Counted from the first letter of the stretch, positions 1 through 8,907 are shown. The stretch is DNA of 33,140 bases from Streptomyces viridosporus (GCF_002078235.1 NZ_MSGP01000229.1:1-33140); one strand, 5' to 3'. Numbers and translations are program-made. The notes: generated from the letters alone by a model not told the origin.

Positions 1-1
1 C

Positions 2-1828
2 CGCCTCGAACTCCTCGGCATAGACGCCACCCGGTTCGCCTGGGCCGCCGCCATCCTCGGCTCCGACATCACCGTCGACCTGGTGGCCCGGCTCGCCACC
101 CTCGACCACGACGACGCCGTCCGCTGCGCCGAACTCCTGCGCACCGCCCGCATCCTCACCACCCCCGACCCCTCCACCGGCCGCGCCGGACCCGACGACC
201 TCGAGTTCGTCCACCCGCTGATCGCCACCGCCGTCTACAACTCCATCCCCGACGCCCTGCGCCGCGCCATGCACGGCATCGCCGCCCGGATCGTCACCGA
301 CTCCGGGCGCGGCGCCGCGGCGGCCGCCCGCCACCTCCTCGAAGTGCATCCGGACGACGACGAGGAACTCGTCGGGCAACTGCGCGACGCCGCCCGCGAA
401 CACCTCGCCGTCGGTGCTCCGGACGCCGCCCGCCGCTGCCTCGAACGCGCCCTGGAGGAACCACCGCGCCCCGAGGTCCACGCGCAGGTGCTCTACGAAC
501 TGGGCTGCGCCACCTTCCTCACCGCACCCGCCCGGACCATCGGCCACCTGCGGACCGCGCTCGGCATGCCCGGCCTCGACGGCGAGCGGCGGGTGGACGC
601 CGTGGTCCGGCTCTCCCAGGCGCTCCTGCACAACGACCAGATGGAGGAGGCCGTCCGCACCGTCGAGGCGGAGGCCGTCCGGATCGGCTCCGGCCCCGCC
701 CATCTGCGGCTGCGCGCCGTGCAGTTCATGTGGGAGGGCATCCATGCCGGTGAGACCGCCTCCCCCGGCCGCTCCGAGCGCCTGGCCGAACTCGCCGCCA
801 CCTGCACCGGCCGGGACAACTCCGAACGCGCGCTGCTCATCCTGCGCGGCTTCGACGCCATGATGCGCGGCGAGAACGCCGAGGAGGTCGTCGAACTCTG
901 CGACCGCGCCCTCGTCAACGGCCGCCTCGCCCCCGGTCTCGGCTGGACCGACTCCGAGTGGGGCGTCGAACTGCTGCTGATGCTCACCAGCGCCTACGCC
1001 TACACCGACCGCCTCGACCGCGCGGAAAGCCTCTGCAACGAGGCCCTGCGCGCCTACGAGACCGCCGGCTGGAGCGGCGGCCACCTCGTCCTGGCCCACG
1101 CCTACGTGGGCCTCGCGCACCGCAGGCGGGGCCGGCTGGAGGCCGCGGAGCAGTCGCTGCGCGAGTCCCTGAACCTCGCCGAACGCGTCGGTCGCGGACT
1201 GCCCCTGTACTGGACGGTGACCAGCAACCTCGTCGACACCCTGCTCGCCCGCGGCCACGTCGACGAGGCCTGGGCGGTGGCCGAACGGCACGGCTTCGCA
1301 CCGCCCTACCCGTCCACCGTCGTCCTGCCCGACCTGCGCTCCGTGCGCGGTCGGCTGCTGCTCGCCGTCGGCCGCACCGAGGAGGGCGTCGACGAACTGG
1401 ATGCGGCTCAGGAGGCGGCGGCCGCCCGCGGCCACCACAACCCGGTCCACGTGTTCGGGGCCGCCGACCTCGCCCGCGCCCTCGCCACCGGGGACCCCGC
1501 CCGTGCCGCCCGGCTCGCCGTCGACGTCCGCCGGCGGGCCGAGCGCTTCGGCACGGACACCGCCGTGGGAGAGGCCCTGCGCGTCGCCGCCGCCCTGGAG
1601 ACCGGCCGGCGCGCGGTCCACCTGGCCGCCCGGGCGGTCGGATACCTGGAGTCGTCGCCCTGCCAGTACGAACACGCCGCGGCCCGCGTCGAGTACGGCA
1701 TCCTCGCCCGCTCCGGTCCCGACCTCGAGCGGGGCCTCGCGCTGGCGCGTTCCTGCGGGGCGGACGGCCTGGCGGCCCGCGCGCTGGCCGCGCTGGGGGC
1801 GGGTGCCGGACACGTGCCGTCGCGGTGA
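2..1828 (+). CDS. LAL-type (LuxR-like) ATPase/TPR protein, 3' part, no HTH
   Basis: The reading frame is open from base 2, so the gene begins left of the window; the GTG at 83 is internal. The visible 609 residues resemble the part of large LAL regulators that follows the AAA/NACHT ATPase: a winged-helix-like stretch (FVHPLIATAVYNSIP) and then many helical TPR-like repeats (for example VDEAWAVAERHG, RLEAAEQSLRESLNLAERVG, the latter in the middle). In LAL proteins a LuxR helix-turn-helix of about 60 residues normally follows the final AARALAALGA-type helix. Here the protein ends eight residues after that motif at a TGA, and I see no HTH in any frame before the terminator at 1866. It may be an ATPase that acts without binding DNA, or a truncated regulator. 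The family is clear; the signal and target are unknown. Confidence 0.8.
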   Translation, partial: RLELLGIDATRFAWAAAILGSDITVDLVARLATLDHDDAVRCAELLRTARILTTPDPSTGRAGPDDLEFVHPLIATAVYNSIPDALRRAMHGIAARIVTDSGRGAAAAARHLLEVHPDDDEELVGQLRDAAREHLAVGAPDAARRCLERALEEPPRPEVHAQVLYELGCATFLTAPARTIGHLRTALGMPGLDGERRVDAVVRLSQALLHNDQMEEAVRTVEAEAVRIGSGPAHLRLRAVQFMWEGIHAGETASPGRSERLAELAATCTGRDNSERALLILRGFDAMMRGENAEEVVELCDRALVNGRLAPGLGWTDSEWGVELLLMLTSAYAYTDRLDRAESLCNEALRAYETAGWSGGHLVLAHAYVGLAHRRRGRLEAAEQSLRESLNLAERVGRGLPLYWTVTSNLVDTLLARGHVDEAWAVAERHGFAPPYPSTVVLPDLRSVRGRLLLAVGRTEEGVDELDAAQEAAAARGHHNPVHVFGAADLARALATGDPARAARLAVDVRRRAERFGTDTAVGEALRVAAALETGRRAVHLAARAVGYLESSPCQYEHAAARVEYGILARSGPDLERGLALARSCGADGLAARALAALGAGAGHVPSR

Positions 1829-1865
1829 CCCGCGGCGCTGAGCCCGCCGAGAGCGACGGCCCACC

Positions 1866-1893
1866 CGGGGCCGCCCTCCGTGGGTCGGCCCCG
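1866..1893 (+). terminator. Hairpin after the LAL-type gene
   Basis: CGGGGCCG (1866-1873) and CGGCCCCG (1886-1893) form a perfect 8-bp stem with a 12-base loop, followed by TTGT. It sits between two convergent genes, so it could stop transcription from either side. Confidence 0.55.
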
Positions 1894-1943
1894 TTGTGCG
1901 TCAACCCTCGTAGGCGCGTGACGGGGTGAAGGGCGACACACGC

Positions 1944-3071
1944 TCAAGGGCGGTCCTCCTCCGGTTCCTCCAGCACCCGCTGGGCCGTCGCGAACGCCGA
2001 GTTGGCCGCGGGCACCCCGCAGTACACCGCCGTCTGGAGCAGCACCGCCCCGATCTCCTCGGGCGTGAGCCCGTTGCGGCGCGCCGCGCGGACGTGCATC
2101 GCCAGCTCGTCGTAGTGGCCGTGGGCGACCAGCGCGGTGAGGGTGATCATGCTGCGCTCCCGGCGGGAGAGCGTCGGATCGGTCCAGACCTCGCCCCAGG
2201 CGTAGCGCGCGATGAAGTCCTGGAAGCGTGCCGTGAACGGCGTCTGCCGGGCCTGGGCCCGGTCCACGTGCGCGTCGCCCAGCACCTCGCGGCGCACCTC
2301 CATGCCGCGCCGGGCACCCCCGTCGAAGTGCGCCCGCAGCGCCGTCAGCACCGCCTCCGGGCGCTGCGCCGGCGCCAGGTGCGAGGCCCCGGGGAGCTCC
2401 ACGAGCGTGGCGTCCGGCACCGCGTCCGCGATCTGGCGCAGATGCGCGGGCGGGGTCGCCGGATCCTCCCGGCCGGCGATCAGCAGCGTCGGCGCCCCGA
2501 TCTCCGTGAGCCGTTCGCGCAGGTCGAACGCGGCCAGCGCGTCACAGCAGGCGGCGTACGCGTCCGGGTCGGCCTCCCGGTGGTCCCGCACCAGACGCGG
2601 CACGGTGAACCCGGGGGTGAACCAGCGGGCGTCGGCGTTCTCCGCCAGCCCGGCCAGCCCTTCGCGCCGCACCAGCGCCGCCCGCTCCTCCCACGGCCCC
2701 GCGCCGTTGAAGTGCGCCGAGGAGCAGATCACGGCCAGCGACGCCACTCGCTCCGGATGGTGCACGGCCAGGTGCAGCCCCACCGCACCGCCGAGCGAGA
2801 CCCCCGCGTACCCGAACCGCTCGATGCCGAGCGCGTCGGCGAGCGCCAGCACCAGCTCCGCCAGATCGCCCACGGTCGCCCCGGGGCCGATCAGCCCGGC
2901 CGCCGAACCGCCGTGCCCCGGCAGGTCCCAGCGGACCACCCGGTGCGCGGCCGACAGTTCGGGCGCCACCTCGTCCCACAGGGCGTACGACGTGCCGAGC
3001 GAGGGGCCCAGGAGCAGCGGGGGAGCGGAAGCGGGGCCTTCGGCACGGTGGTTGAGGAGGGTGTCGGTCAA
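1944..3071 (-). CDS. pcaL: PcaD-PcaC fusion: 3-oxoadipate enol-lactonase / 4-carboxymuconolactone decarboxylase
   Basis: This 375-residue protein joins two enzymes of the protocatechuate branch. Residues 1 to about 255 are an alpha/beta hydrolase like PcaD: oxyanion region LGTSYALWDEV, nucleophile elbow GVSLG (Ser92), Asp203 in GREDPATP and His231 in GASHLAP. It would open 3-oxoadipate enol-lactone to 3-oxoadipate. Residues 260-375 are a PcaC decarboxylase domain (FQDFIARYAWGEVW, RSMITLTALVAHGHYDELAMH) that makes the enol-lactone from 4-carboxymuconolactone, so the fusion catalyses two consecutive steps. The start is TTG at 3071; its last two bases begin the TGA of pcaB (TTGA), which implies translational coupling. 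Such fusions are called pcaL in Rhodococcus and Streptomyces. It is the last gene of the operon and converges on the LAL-type gene. Confidence 0.95.
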   Translation of the reverse strand: MTDTLLNHRAEGPASAPPLLLGPSLGTSYALWDEVAPELSAAHRVVRWDLPGHGGSAAGLIGPGATVGDLAELVLALADALGIERFGYAGVSLGGAVGLHLAVHHPERVASLAVICSSAHFNGAGPWEERAALVRREGLAGLAENADARWFTPGFTVPRLVRDHREADPDAYAACCDALAAFDLRERLTEIGAPTLLIAGREDPATPPAHLRQIADAVPDATLVELPGASHLAPAQRPEAVLTALRAHFDGGARRGMEVRREVLGDAHVDRAQARQTPFTARFQDFIARYAWGEVWTDPTLSRRERSMITLTALVAHGHYDELAMHVRAARRNGLTPEEIGAVLLQTAVYCGVPAANSAFATAQRVLEEPEEDRP

Positions 3072-4399
3072 CGTCGCTCCAGAGCACGGTCGGTGAGGAC
3101 ACCGGCGGAGCCGGTGTAGCGGGCGGGGTCGGTCGGCTCGCCGAGGTCGACGTCCGTCAGTTCCGGCTCCTCGGCGAGGAGGTCGGCCAGGGACCGGCCC
3201 TCGGCATGCGTGCGCTCGGCGGCCTCGGTGAGCAGCTGCTTCGCCCGGGCCCGGCCGAGCACGGGCGCCAGTTCGGCGGACAGCCGCTCGGAGACGATCA
3301 ACCCGTGGGTGAGACCGAGGTGTTCACGCATGGTGTCCGGGTGCACCCGCAACCCCTCGGTCAGCTCGGCGGCGTCCCGCGCGGTACCGCCGACCAGCCG
3401 GAGCAGGTCCCTGAGCGGTTCCCACTCGGCGTGCCAGGCCCCGGCCGGCCGCTCGTCCTCGGCCACCAGCGCGCCGTACAGCGTGGCCGCGAGCTGCGGT
3501 GCGCGCCGGGCGGCGGCCGCGATCAGCGTCGACCGCACCGGGTTCGCCTTGTGCGGCATGGCGGACGAGCCGCCGCCGCTGCCCTCGGAGACCTCCGCGA
3601 TCTCGGTGCGGGAGAGGGTGAGGACGTCCGCCGCGAGCTTGCCCAGCGCGCCGGCGGTGAAGGCGAGGCAGCCGGCGAGGTCGGCGACCGGCGTGCGCAG
3701 GGTGTGCCAGGGCAGCAGCGGTGCCCGGAGCCCGAGCTCCCGGGCGTAGGCGGCGGTCAGCGCGGTCGCGTCGTCCGCCCCGTACGCCGTGAACGCCGCC
3801 AATGTGCCTGCCGCGCCACCGAGCTGGACGGGCAGCGAGCCGCGTACCGCCGTTACCCGGTCCCGGGCGTCCAGCACCAGCGACCGCCATCCGGCGGCCT
3901 TCAGCCCGAACGTCGTCGGTACGGCGTGCTGGGTGAGCGTGCGGCCCGGCATCGGGGTGTCCCGGTGCTCGGCGGCCAGGCCGGCCAGCGCCCGCTCGGT
4001 GCGGCCGAGGTCGGCGAGGACCGGGTCCAGGGTGCGCGCGGCGACCAGCATCGTCGCGGTGTCCATGATGTCCTGGCTGGTCGCGCCCCGGTGCACGAAC
4101 GGACCGTACGGCTCGCCGACCGCCCGCGTCAGGTCCGCGACCAGCGGGATCACCGGGTTCCCACCGCCCCGCGCCCGCTCGGCGAGGGAGGCGAGGTCGA
4201 AGCGCCCGGGGACGGCCGCCTCCGTCACCGCGGCCACGGCCTCGTCCGGGACGAGCCCCAGGGCCGCCTGGGCCCGGGTCAGCGCCGTCTCCGCGTCGAG
4301 CAGCGCCCGCAGGAACGCCGCGTCCGCCGTCCCGGCCGCGGCCGGGGAACCGGCCCACCCGGGGGCGAGCAGGCCGGTGTCGGAATCGGCCGACGTCAT
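3068..4399 (-). CDS. pcaB: 3-carboxy-cis,cis-muconate cycloisomerase
   Basis: The 443-residue protein belongs to the fumarase/aspartase superfamily and should convert 3-carboxy-cis,cis-muconate to 4-carboxymuconolactone in the cytoplasm. Seen motifs are GATSQDIMDT (about 105-114) and the family signature GSGGGSSAMPHKANP (about 273-287) with the flexible serine loop. The length fits bacterial PcaB. The frame stays open upstream, but ATG at 4399 is the right start: the preceding sequence overlaps pcaG in another frame, and the ATG overlaps the pcaG TGA as ATGA. It is coupled to pcaG in front and to pcaL behind. Confidence 0.95.
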   Translation of the reverse strand: MTSADSDTGLLAPGWAGSPAAAGTADAAFLRALLDAETALTRAQAALGLVPDEAVAAVTEAAVPGRFDLASLAERARGGGNPVIPLVADLTRAVGEPYGPFVHRGATSQDIMDTATMLVAARTLDPVLADLGRTERALAGLAAEHRDTPMPGRTLTQHAVPTTFGLKAAGWRSLVLDARDRVTAVRGSLPVQLGGAAGTLAAFTAYGADDATALTAAYARELGLRAPLLPWHTLRTPVADLAGCLAFTAGALGKLAADVLTLSRTEIAEVSEGSGGGSSAMPHKANPVRSTLIAAAARRAPQLAATLYGALVAEDERPAGAWHAEWEPLRDLLRLVGGTARDAAELTEGLRVHPDTMREHLGLTHGLIVSERLSAELAPVLGRARAKQLLTEAAERTHAEGRSLADLLAEEPELTDVDLGEPTDPARYTGSAGVLTDRALERR

Positions 4400-5001
4400 G
4401 TGAACTCCAGGAAGACCGTCTCGCCCTCGCCCTGAAGGCGGATGTCGAAACGGTACGTGCCGCGGCCCTCGTCCTTCGCGATCAGCGTGTCGCGGCGGTC
4501 GGCGTCGAGCCGGGACAGCAGCGGGTCCGCGGACAGCGCCGCCGCGTCGCCCGGCAGGTAGATCCGGGTGAACAGGTGCACCAGCAGACCCCGCGCGAAG
4601 ACGCACACACTGAGGTACGGCGCGCTGCGGCCGCGTGCCCCGGGCCGCAGGGTGCGCGCGTACCAGTGGCCGTCCGCGTCGGTCTGGATCCGCCCGAAGC
4701 CGGTGAACTCCACGCCGTTGCGGCCCAGGAAGCCGCCGCTCGCCGGGTCGCGCCGCATCGAGCCGTCCGTCGTCGGCAGGTCGCCCTCCGGATCCGGTCC
4801 CCACAGCTCCAGCAGGGCGTCCGGCAGCGGCCGGCCCTCGCCGTCGTACACGTACCCGTGCACGGTGACCGTGTCCGGGTGCCCCAGGGGCGCGACGTCC
4901 TCGCCGCCGGGGAACGGCAGCGCGTAGCCGTAGAAGGGGCCGACGGTGTGCGAGGGGGTGGGCAGAACGTTCTCCGGGCCGGCGGTGTCGGTCTTCGTCA
5001 T
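4396..5001 (-). CDS. pcaG: Protocatechuate 3,4-dioxygenase alpha subunit
   Basis: The 201-residue protein has the intradiol dioxygenase beta-sandwich: PSHTVGPFYGYALPF near the N-terminus, VTVHGYVYDGEGRPLPDALLELWGPD, and RGLLVHLFTRIYLPGD near the C-terminus. The alpha subunit partners PcaH and lacks the iron ligands; consistent with this, the Tyr/His ligand motifs of PcaH are not present here. Together they cleave the protocatechuate ring between the hydroxyls with O2. ATG at 5001 follows the pcaH stop by 6 bases; its TGA overlaps the pcaB ATG. Confidence 0.95.
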   Translation of the reverse strand: MTKTDTAGPENVLPTPSHTVGPFYGYALPFPGGEDVAPLGHPDTVTVHGYVYDGEGRPLPDALLELWGPDPEGDLPTTDGSMRRDPASGGFLGRNGVEFTGFGRIQTDADGHWYARTLRPGARGRSAPYLSVCVFARGLLVHLFTRIYLPGDAAALSADPLLSRLDADRRDTLIAKDEGRGTYRFDIRLQGEGETVFLEFT

Positions 5002-5007
5002 GGCAGG

Positions 5008-5787
5008 TCAGCGCCCTTCTTCGAGCCAGGTGGCGTTCGGCCCGTCGAGCACGATGTCCCAGTGGTAGCCGAGGGAGAACTCCGGCACGGACAGGCTGTG
5101 GTCGTAGGTGGCGACCAGCCGCTGCCGGGCCGCGTCGTCGGTCACGGACTGCAGGATCGGGTCGTGGGGGAACAGCGGGTCGTTCGGGAAGTACATCTGC
5201 GTCACCAGCCGCTGGGTGAACGCCGTGCCGAAGACGGAGAAGTGGATGTGCGCCGGCCGCCAGGCGTTGAGGTGGTTGCGCCACGGGTACGGGCCCGGCC
5301 GGACGGTGGTGAAGCGGTAGCGGCCGTCGGCGTCGGTGAGGGTGCGGCCCACCCCGGTGAAGTGGGGGTCCAGCGGGGCGTCGTGCTGCTCGCGCTGATG
5401 GGCGTACCGCCCGGCCGAGTTGGCCTGCCAGATCTCCACCAGCTGGCCGCGCACGGGACGGCCGCCCCGGTCCAGCAGCCGGCCGGATACGGTGATGCGC
5501 TCACCGAGGGGCTCGCCGGCGTGCTGCCGGGTGAGGTCGTTGTCGACCTCGGTGATGTCCCGCTCCCCGAACGCCGGGGAGGACAGCTCCACCAGTTCCG
5601 GGTCCTTGGACACGTCGACGGCGATCGGCGGCCGCTTGGGGTGGCGCAGCACCGAGGACCGGTACGGCGCGTAGTCGCGGCGCGGATGGTGCTCGACGGG
5701 CGCGCCGTCGGCGACCCGCTTCCCGTACGCGGCGCGCTCGGTCGCGATCTCCCGGTCCATGTCGGCTTGCGTCAGGGTGTCGGTCAC
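5008..5787 (-). CDS. pcaH: Protocatechuate 3,4-dioxygenase beta subunit
   Basis: The 259-residue protein carries the non-haem Fe(III) site of intradiol dioxygenases: Tyr128 in NSAGRYAHQ, Tyr167 in GPYPWRNH, and His180 and His182 in [11 protein letters not shown]. Both the N-terminal PcaH-type region ([18 protein letters not shown]) and the dioxygenase fold are complete. With PcaG it oxidises protocatechuate to 3-carboxy-cis,cis-muconate. The frame is open further upstream, but GTG at 5787 gives the family N-terminus and overlaps the pcaJ TGA as GTGA. There is no space for pcaF between pcaJ and pcaH. Confidence 0.96.
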   Translation of the reverse strand: MTDTLTQADMDREIATERAAYGKRVADGAPVEHHPRRDYAPYRSSVLRHPKRPPIAVDVSKDPELVELSSPAFGERDITEVDNDLTRQHAGEPLGERITVSGRLLDRGGRPVRGQLVEIWQANSAGRYAHQREQHDAPLDPHFTGVGRTLTDADGRYRFTTVRPGPYPWRNHLNAWRPAHIHFSVFGTAFTQRLVTQMYFPNDPLFPHDPILQSVTDDAARQRLVATYDHSLSVPEFSLGYHWDIVLDGPNATWLEEGR

Positions 5788-6428
5788 GACAGGCCCTCCC
5801 CGAGGGTGAGTTCGGCTCCGGTCTTGGCGGTGATCTCCTCGACGGTCACGCCGGGGGCGGTCTCGGCGAGGACCAGCCCGCCGCCGGTGACGTCGAGGAC
5901 ACCGAGGTCGGTGATGATCCGGTCCACGCATGCCCTGCCGGTCAGCGGCAGCGTGCACTCGGCGAGGATCTTCGGCGAGCCGTCCTTGGCGGTGTGCGTC
6001 ATCACGACGAGCACGGTGCGGGCGCCGTGGACGAGGTCCATGGCACCGCCGATGCCGGTGACGAGCTTGCCGGGTATCGCCCAGTTGGCCAGGTCCCCGC
6101 GCGCGGACACCTGCATCGCGCCGAGGACGGCGACGTCGACGTGCCCGCCCCGGATCATCGAGAAGGACAGCGCCGAGTCGAAGAAGGAGGCGCCCGGCAG
6201 GACGGTCACGGTCTCCTTCCCGGCGTTGATCAGGTCCGGGTCGACGGCGTCCTCGGCGGGGTAGGGACCGGTGCCGAGGATGCCGTTCTCGCTCTCCAGC
6301 ACCACCTCGACGCCGGGCGGGAGGTGGTTGGGGATGAGCGTGGGAAGTCCGATGCCGAGGTTGACGTACTGGCCGTCCCGCAGCTCGCGGGCCGCCCGTG
6401 CGGCCATCTGCTCCCGTGTCCAGGCCAT
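5784..6428 (-). CDS. pcaJ: 3-oxoadipate CoA-transferase subunit B
   Basis: The 214-residue protein is a family I CoA-transferase beta subunit. The motif [16 protein letters not shown] is followed by LESENGILG, in which Glu47 is the expected catalytic glutamate that forms the enzyme-CoA thioester. With PcaI it should move CoA from succinyl-CoA to 3-oxoadipate. The family also contains acetoacetate (SCOT) transferases; the 3-oxoadipate assignment rests on the operon. ATG at 6428 shares one base with the pcaI stop (TGATG), and its own TGA overlaps the pcaH start. Confidence 0.93.
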   Translation of the reverse strand: MAWTREQMAARAARELRDGQYVNLGIGLPTLIPNHLPPGVEVVLESENGILGTGPYPAEDAVDPDLINAGKETVTVLPGASFFDSALSFSMIRGGHVDVAVLGAMQVSARGDLANWAIPGKLVTGIGGAMDLVHGARTVLVVMTHTAKDGSPKILAECTLPLTGRACVDRIITDLGVLDVTGGGLVLAETAPGVTVEEITAKTGAELTLGEGLS

Positions 6429-7183
6429 CAGCCGCTCACCGTCCGCCGCTCGATCCGCTTGTCGGCCGCCTGCTCGGGCGTCAGCGCGACCACCCGCTGC
6501 ACGAAGACGCCCGGCAGGTGCACCGCGTCGGGGTCGATGGCGCCGGGCTCGACCAGTTCCTCCACCTCGGCGACGGTGACCCGCCCGGCCATCGCCGCGA
6601 GGGGGTTGAAGTTGCGGGCGGACTTGTTGAACACCAGGTTCCCGTGCCGGTCGCCCCGCGCCGCCCGCACCAGGGCGTAGTCGGTGCGGATACCGCGCTC
6701 CAGCACGTACTCCACACCGTCGAACTCCCGCACCTCCTTGGCCGGGGAGGCCAGTGCCACCCCGCCGGAGCCGTCGTAGCGCCAGGGCAGCCCGCCCTCG
6801 GCGACCTGCGTGCCCACCCCGGCCGGGGTGTAGAAGGCCGGGATGCCGGCCCCGCCCGCGCGCAGCCGCTCCGCGAGCGTGCCCTGCGGGATCAGCTCCA
6901 CCTCCAGCTCCCCGGCCAGGTACTGCCGGGCGAACTCCTTGTTCGCGCCGATGTAGGAACCGGTCACCCGGGAGATCCGCCCCGCCGCCAGCAGCACCGC
7001 GAGCCCGGACTCCAGCGCCCCGCAGTTGTTGGAGACGACCGACAGACCGCCGACCCCGCGCTCGTGCAGCGCCCGGATCAGCACGTCCGGCACACCGCTC
7101 AGCCCGAAACCGCCCACCGCCAGCGACGCACCGTCCGGTACGTCGGCCACCGCCTCCCCGGCGGAGGCGACCACCTTGTCCAT
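6428..7183 (-). CDS. pcaI: 3-oxoadipate CoA-transferase subunit A
   Basis: The 251-residue alpha subunit shows the family I CoA-transferase motif [19 protein letters not shown] near the N-terminus, [15 protein letters not shown], and the later [20 protein letters not shown]. It is the first gene of the pca operon, with ATG at 7183 and a purine-rich GGAATGGGG some 9 bases upstream as a weak Shine-Dalgarno. The upstream region holds two dyads and is shared with the divergent pcaV gene. The substrate assignment depends on operon context. Confidence 0.93.
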   Translation of the reverse strand: MDKVVASAGEAVADVPDGASLAVGGFGLSGVPDVLIRALHERGVGGLSVVSNNCGALESGLAVLLAAGRISRVTGSYIGANKEFARQYLAGELEVELIPQGTLAERLRAGGAGIPAFYTPAGVGTQVAEGGLPWRYDGSGGVALASPAKEVREFDGVEYVLERGIRTDYALVRAARGDRHGNLVFNKSARNFNPLAAMAGRVTVAEVEELVEPGAIDPDAVHLPGVFVQRVVALTPEQAADKRIERRTVSG

Positions 7184-7222
7184 CCGAGGAACCCCATTCC
7201 TTCCCGAGACCCCGACCGAAAT

Positions 7223-7240
7223 TAATCAGGGCACTGAGTA
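7223..7240. promoter_or_regulatory. Operator-like dyad in front of pcaI
   Basis: An 18-bp imperfect palindrome, TAATCAGGGCACTGAGTA, pairs at 7 of 9 positions. It is 40 bases upstream of the pcaI start, in the least GC-rich part of the pcaI-pcaV gap. On the minus strand it contains TCAGTGC, close to the TCAGTAC of the second dyad at 7355-7373. I infer that it is a PcaV operator for the catabolic genes. No convincing -10 box for pcaI was found. Confidence 0.5.
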
Positions 7241-7329
7241 TTTCCACGAGGCCGCCCTCACGCTGCCATCGCGAGGAGGGGAGCGTCAATACCCCGGAAA
7301 ACAAGGTACGAAGGTGAAGGTGGGAGGGG

Positions 7330-7373
7330 CGGACAGTCGCTCCCGATGCGGGTATCGTTCAGTACACCAACGA
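7330..7373 (+). promoter_or_regulatory. pcaV promoter with overlapping operator-like dyad
   Basis: CGGACA (7330-7335) and TATCGT (7353-7358), 17 bases apart, each match the housekeeping -35/-10 consensus at 4 of 6 positions. The inverted repeat TCGTT-N9-AACGA (7355-7373) covers the -10 box and the expected start site near 7365. This arrangement fits autorepression by the MarR-type product, which is inference. Confidence 0.5.
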
Positions 7374-7404
7374 ACCGGCAGCGGAACCGACCGTGGGAGC
7401 GCAC

Positions 7405-7869
7405 ATGGCGGCGGTGGATCTCACCACCCATCCCGGGCACCTGGCCCGGCGGCTCCAGCAGGCGCACCACCTGCTGTGGAACACGATGGTCTCCGAGGAG
7501 ATCACCTCGCCGCAGTTCGCCGTCCTCAACGCGCTCGTCGCCGAGCCGGGCCTGGACCAGCGGACCGTGGGGGAGCGGGTGGGGCTGGACCGGTCCACCA
7601 TCGCCGAGGTGATCGGCCGGCTCATCCGGCGCGGGCTGCTCGACAAGGTCCGCGATCCGCAGGACGGCCGGCGCTTCCTGCTGCGCCTCACCGACGACGG
7701 TGTGCGCACCCACCGCAAGCTGACGGTGCGCACCGCGCGGATGAACCAGGTCTTCCTGGGCCCGCTCGGCGCCGACGAGCGGGCGGTGTTCTTCGACCTG
7801 GTCCGGCGGGTCGCGGACGCGGCCGAAGGGCTGCGCCACCCCGCCGGGGCCCCGGCCGACCCGCGCTGA
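7405..7869 (+). CDS. pcaV: MarR-family repressor of the pca operon
   Basis: The 154-residue protein has the MarR winged helix: SPQFAVLNALVAEPGLDQRTVGERVGLDRSTIAEVIGRL is helix-turn-helix, then RRGLLDKVRDPQDGRRFLLRLT is the wing. I place the start at ATG 7405 because GGGAG lies about 6 bases upstream; the GTG at 7393 has no Shine-Dalgarno of its own. With this start the arginine pair is at 15-16. From memory, Arg15 of S. coelicolor PcaV binds protocatechuate, so the numbering agrees. The gene is divergent from pcaI, the position of PcaV in S. coelicolor. Expected role: represses the pca operon until protocatechuate binds. Confidence 0.9.
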   Translation: MAAVDLTTHPGHLARRLQQAHHLLWNTMVSEEITSPQFAVLNALVAEPGLDQRTVGERVGLDRSTIAEVIGRLIRRGLLDKVRDPQDGRRFLLRLTDDGVRTHRKLTVRTARMNQVFLGPLGADERAVFFDLVRRVADAAEGLRHPAGAPADPR

Positions 7870-7896
7870 CCGGGGAGACCGCTGGGACCGGGCCGG

Positions 7897-8907
7897 TCAG
7901 GGGGCCTTCGCGTACACCACCCACACCTGACCGTGCGCGAAGGTCATCCGCTCGCCGTCCGCGGTGGTGAACGAGGTGCCGTCCCGGGCGGTCGGGCGGC
8001 TCCAGTTCACCCCGTACGCGCGGCCGTCGCGCAGCACGGTGGCCTTCCCGGAGCCCACCGTCTCGGTGTACGGGGTGGTGTTGCCGAGGAAGTCCCGGTA
8101 GCCGGAGGGGCGCACGGTCACGTACTGCACGACCACGGTCGCGGGTGCCGGCCGGTCGCCCTCCGTGGTGGTCGCGGGGGTGCCGTCCAGCGAGACCGGC
8201 CAGCGGCCGTCGGCGGCCGACCAGGTGAAGGTGAAACGGGCCGCCGGGTAGCGCACCGTGAGCGCGCTCTCCGGCTTCCCGCCCGCGGGGGCCGGGCCGA
8301 AGCGGAAGCCGGTGGTCAGGGCGGCCCGGCCGGGCGGGCCGCCCATGAGCCGCTCCGGCCGCAGGTACAGGTTGTGCGGGGCGGAGCGGTCGGTGCCCCG
8401 GCTGTAGGCGTCCGGTGACGACTCGGGCGTCGCCCCCTCCAGTGGCGCCCGGTCGATCAACGGCAGGAGCTTGCTCTGCGCCCCGGAGAAGGCCAGGACG
8501 GGCCGGTCGAACTGGCGCAGCAGCTCCAGATCGGACTCACGGGCGCTGCGCACCGGCCCGACGGACTCGGGGAGCCGGGTGGCGTACACCGCCAGCAGCC
8601 GGCTCAGTCCGCCCTCGACCTGCTCGACGTACACCACGTCCGCGGCGTCCAGGCCCGTGAGGGGGCGGGCGGCGGGGGTGTTGTCGATCTTCACCACGAG
8701 CGCGGGGCGGCCGCCCGACCCGTTCGGCCGCGGCTCCCGCGTGGGCGGCGCCGTCGAACCGCGCCCGTCGTCGGTCGAGCCCCCGGACGACGTGCAGCCG
8801 GTCATCAGGCCGACCGCCAGACCGGCCGCCATCAGGACGGCCGACAGCGCTCTCGCCGCCGTGCCGCGCCGTGCGCGCGCCCCTCGTCCCGTGCTCACCG
8901 TCGCCAC
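7897..8907 (-). CDS. DUF3048 lipoprotein (YerB-like)
   Basis: The 336-residue protein starts with a basic region and a hydrophobic segment ending in LMTGC (Cys38), a lipobox, followed by a Ser/Gly-rich linker; it should be a lipoprotein on the outer face of the membrane. From about residue 67 it matches the DUF3048 pattern: ALVVKIDNTPAARPLTGLDAADVVYVEQVEGGLSRLLAVY, then VGPVRSARESDLELL. The biochemical role of DUF3048 is not established. The start is GTG 8907, with a GAGGCGG stretch upstream. It converges on pcaV with 27 bases between stops. Confidence 0.88.
   Translation of the reverse strand: MATVSTGRGARARRGTAARALSAVLMAAGLAVGLMTGCTSSGGSTDDGRGSTAPPTREPRPNGSGGRPALVVKIDNTPAARPLTGLDAADVVYVEQVEGGLSRLLAVYATRLPESVGPVRSARESDLELLRQFDRPVLAFSGAQSKLLPLIDRAPLEGATPESSPDAYSRGTDRSAPHNLYLRPERLMGGPPGRAALTTGFRFGPAPAGGKPESALTVRYPAARFTFTWSAADGRWPVSLDGTPATTTEGDRPAPATVVVQYVTVRPSGYRDFLGNTTPYTETVGSGKATVLRDGRAYGVNWSRPTARDGTSFTTADGERMTFAHGQVWVVYAKAP

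Noticed and set aside
1829-1943. Frameshifted LuxR HTH after the LAL-type gene
   Set aside because: None of the three frames shows the conserved LTxRExxVxxLxAxGxSNxEIA pattern; the stretch holds a hairpin.
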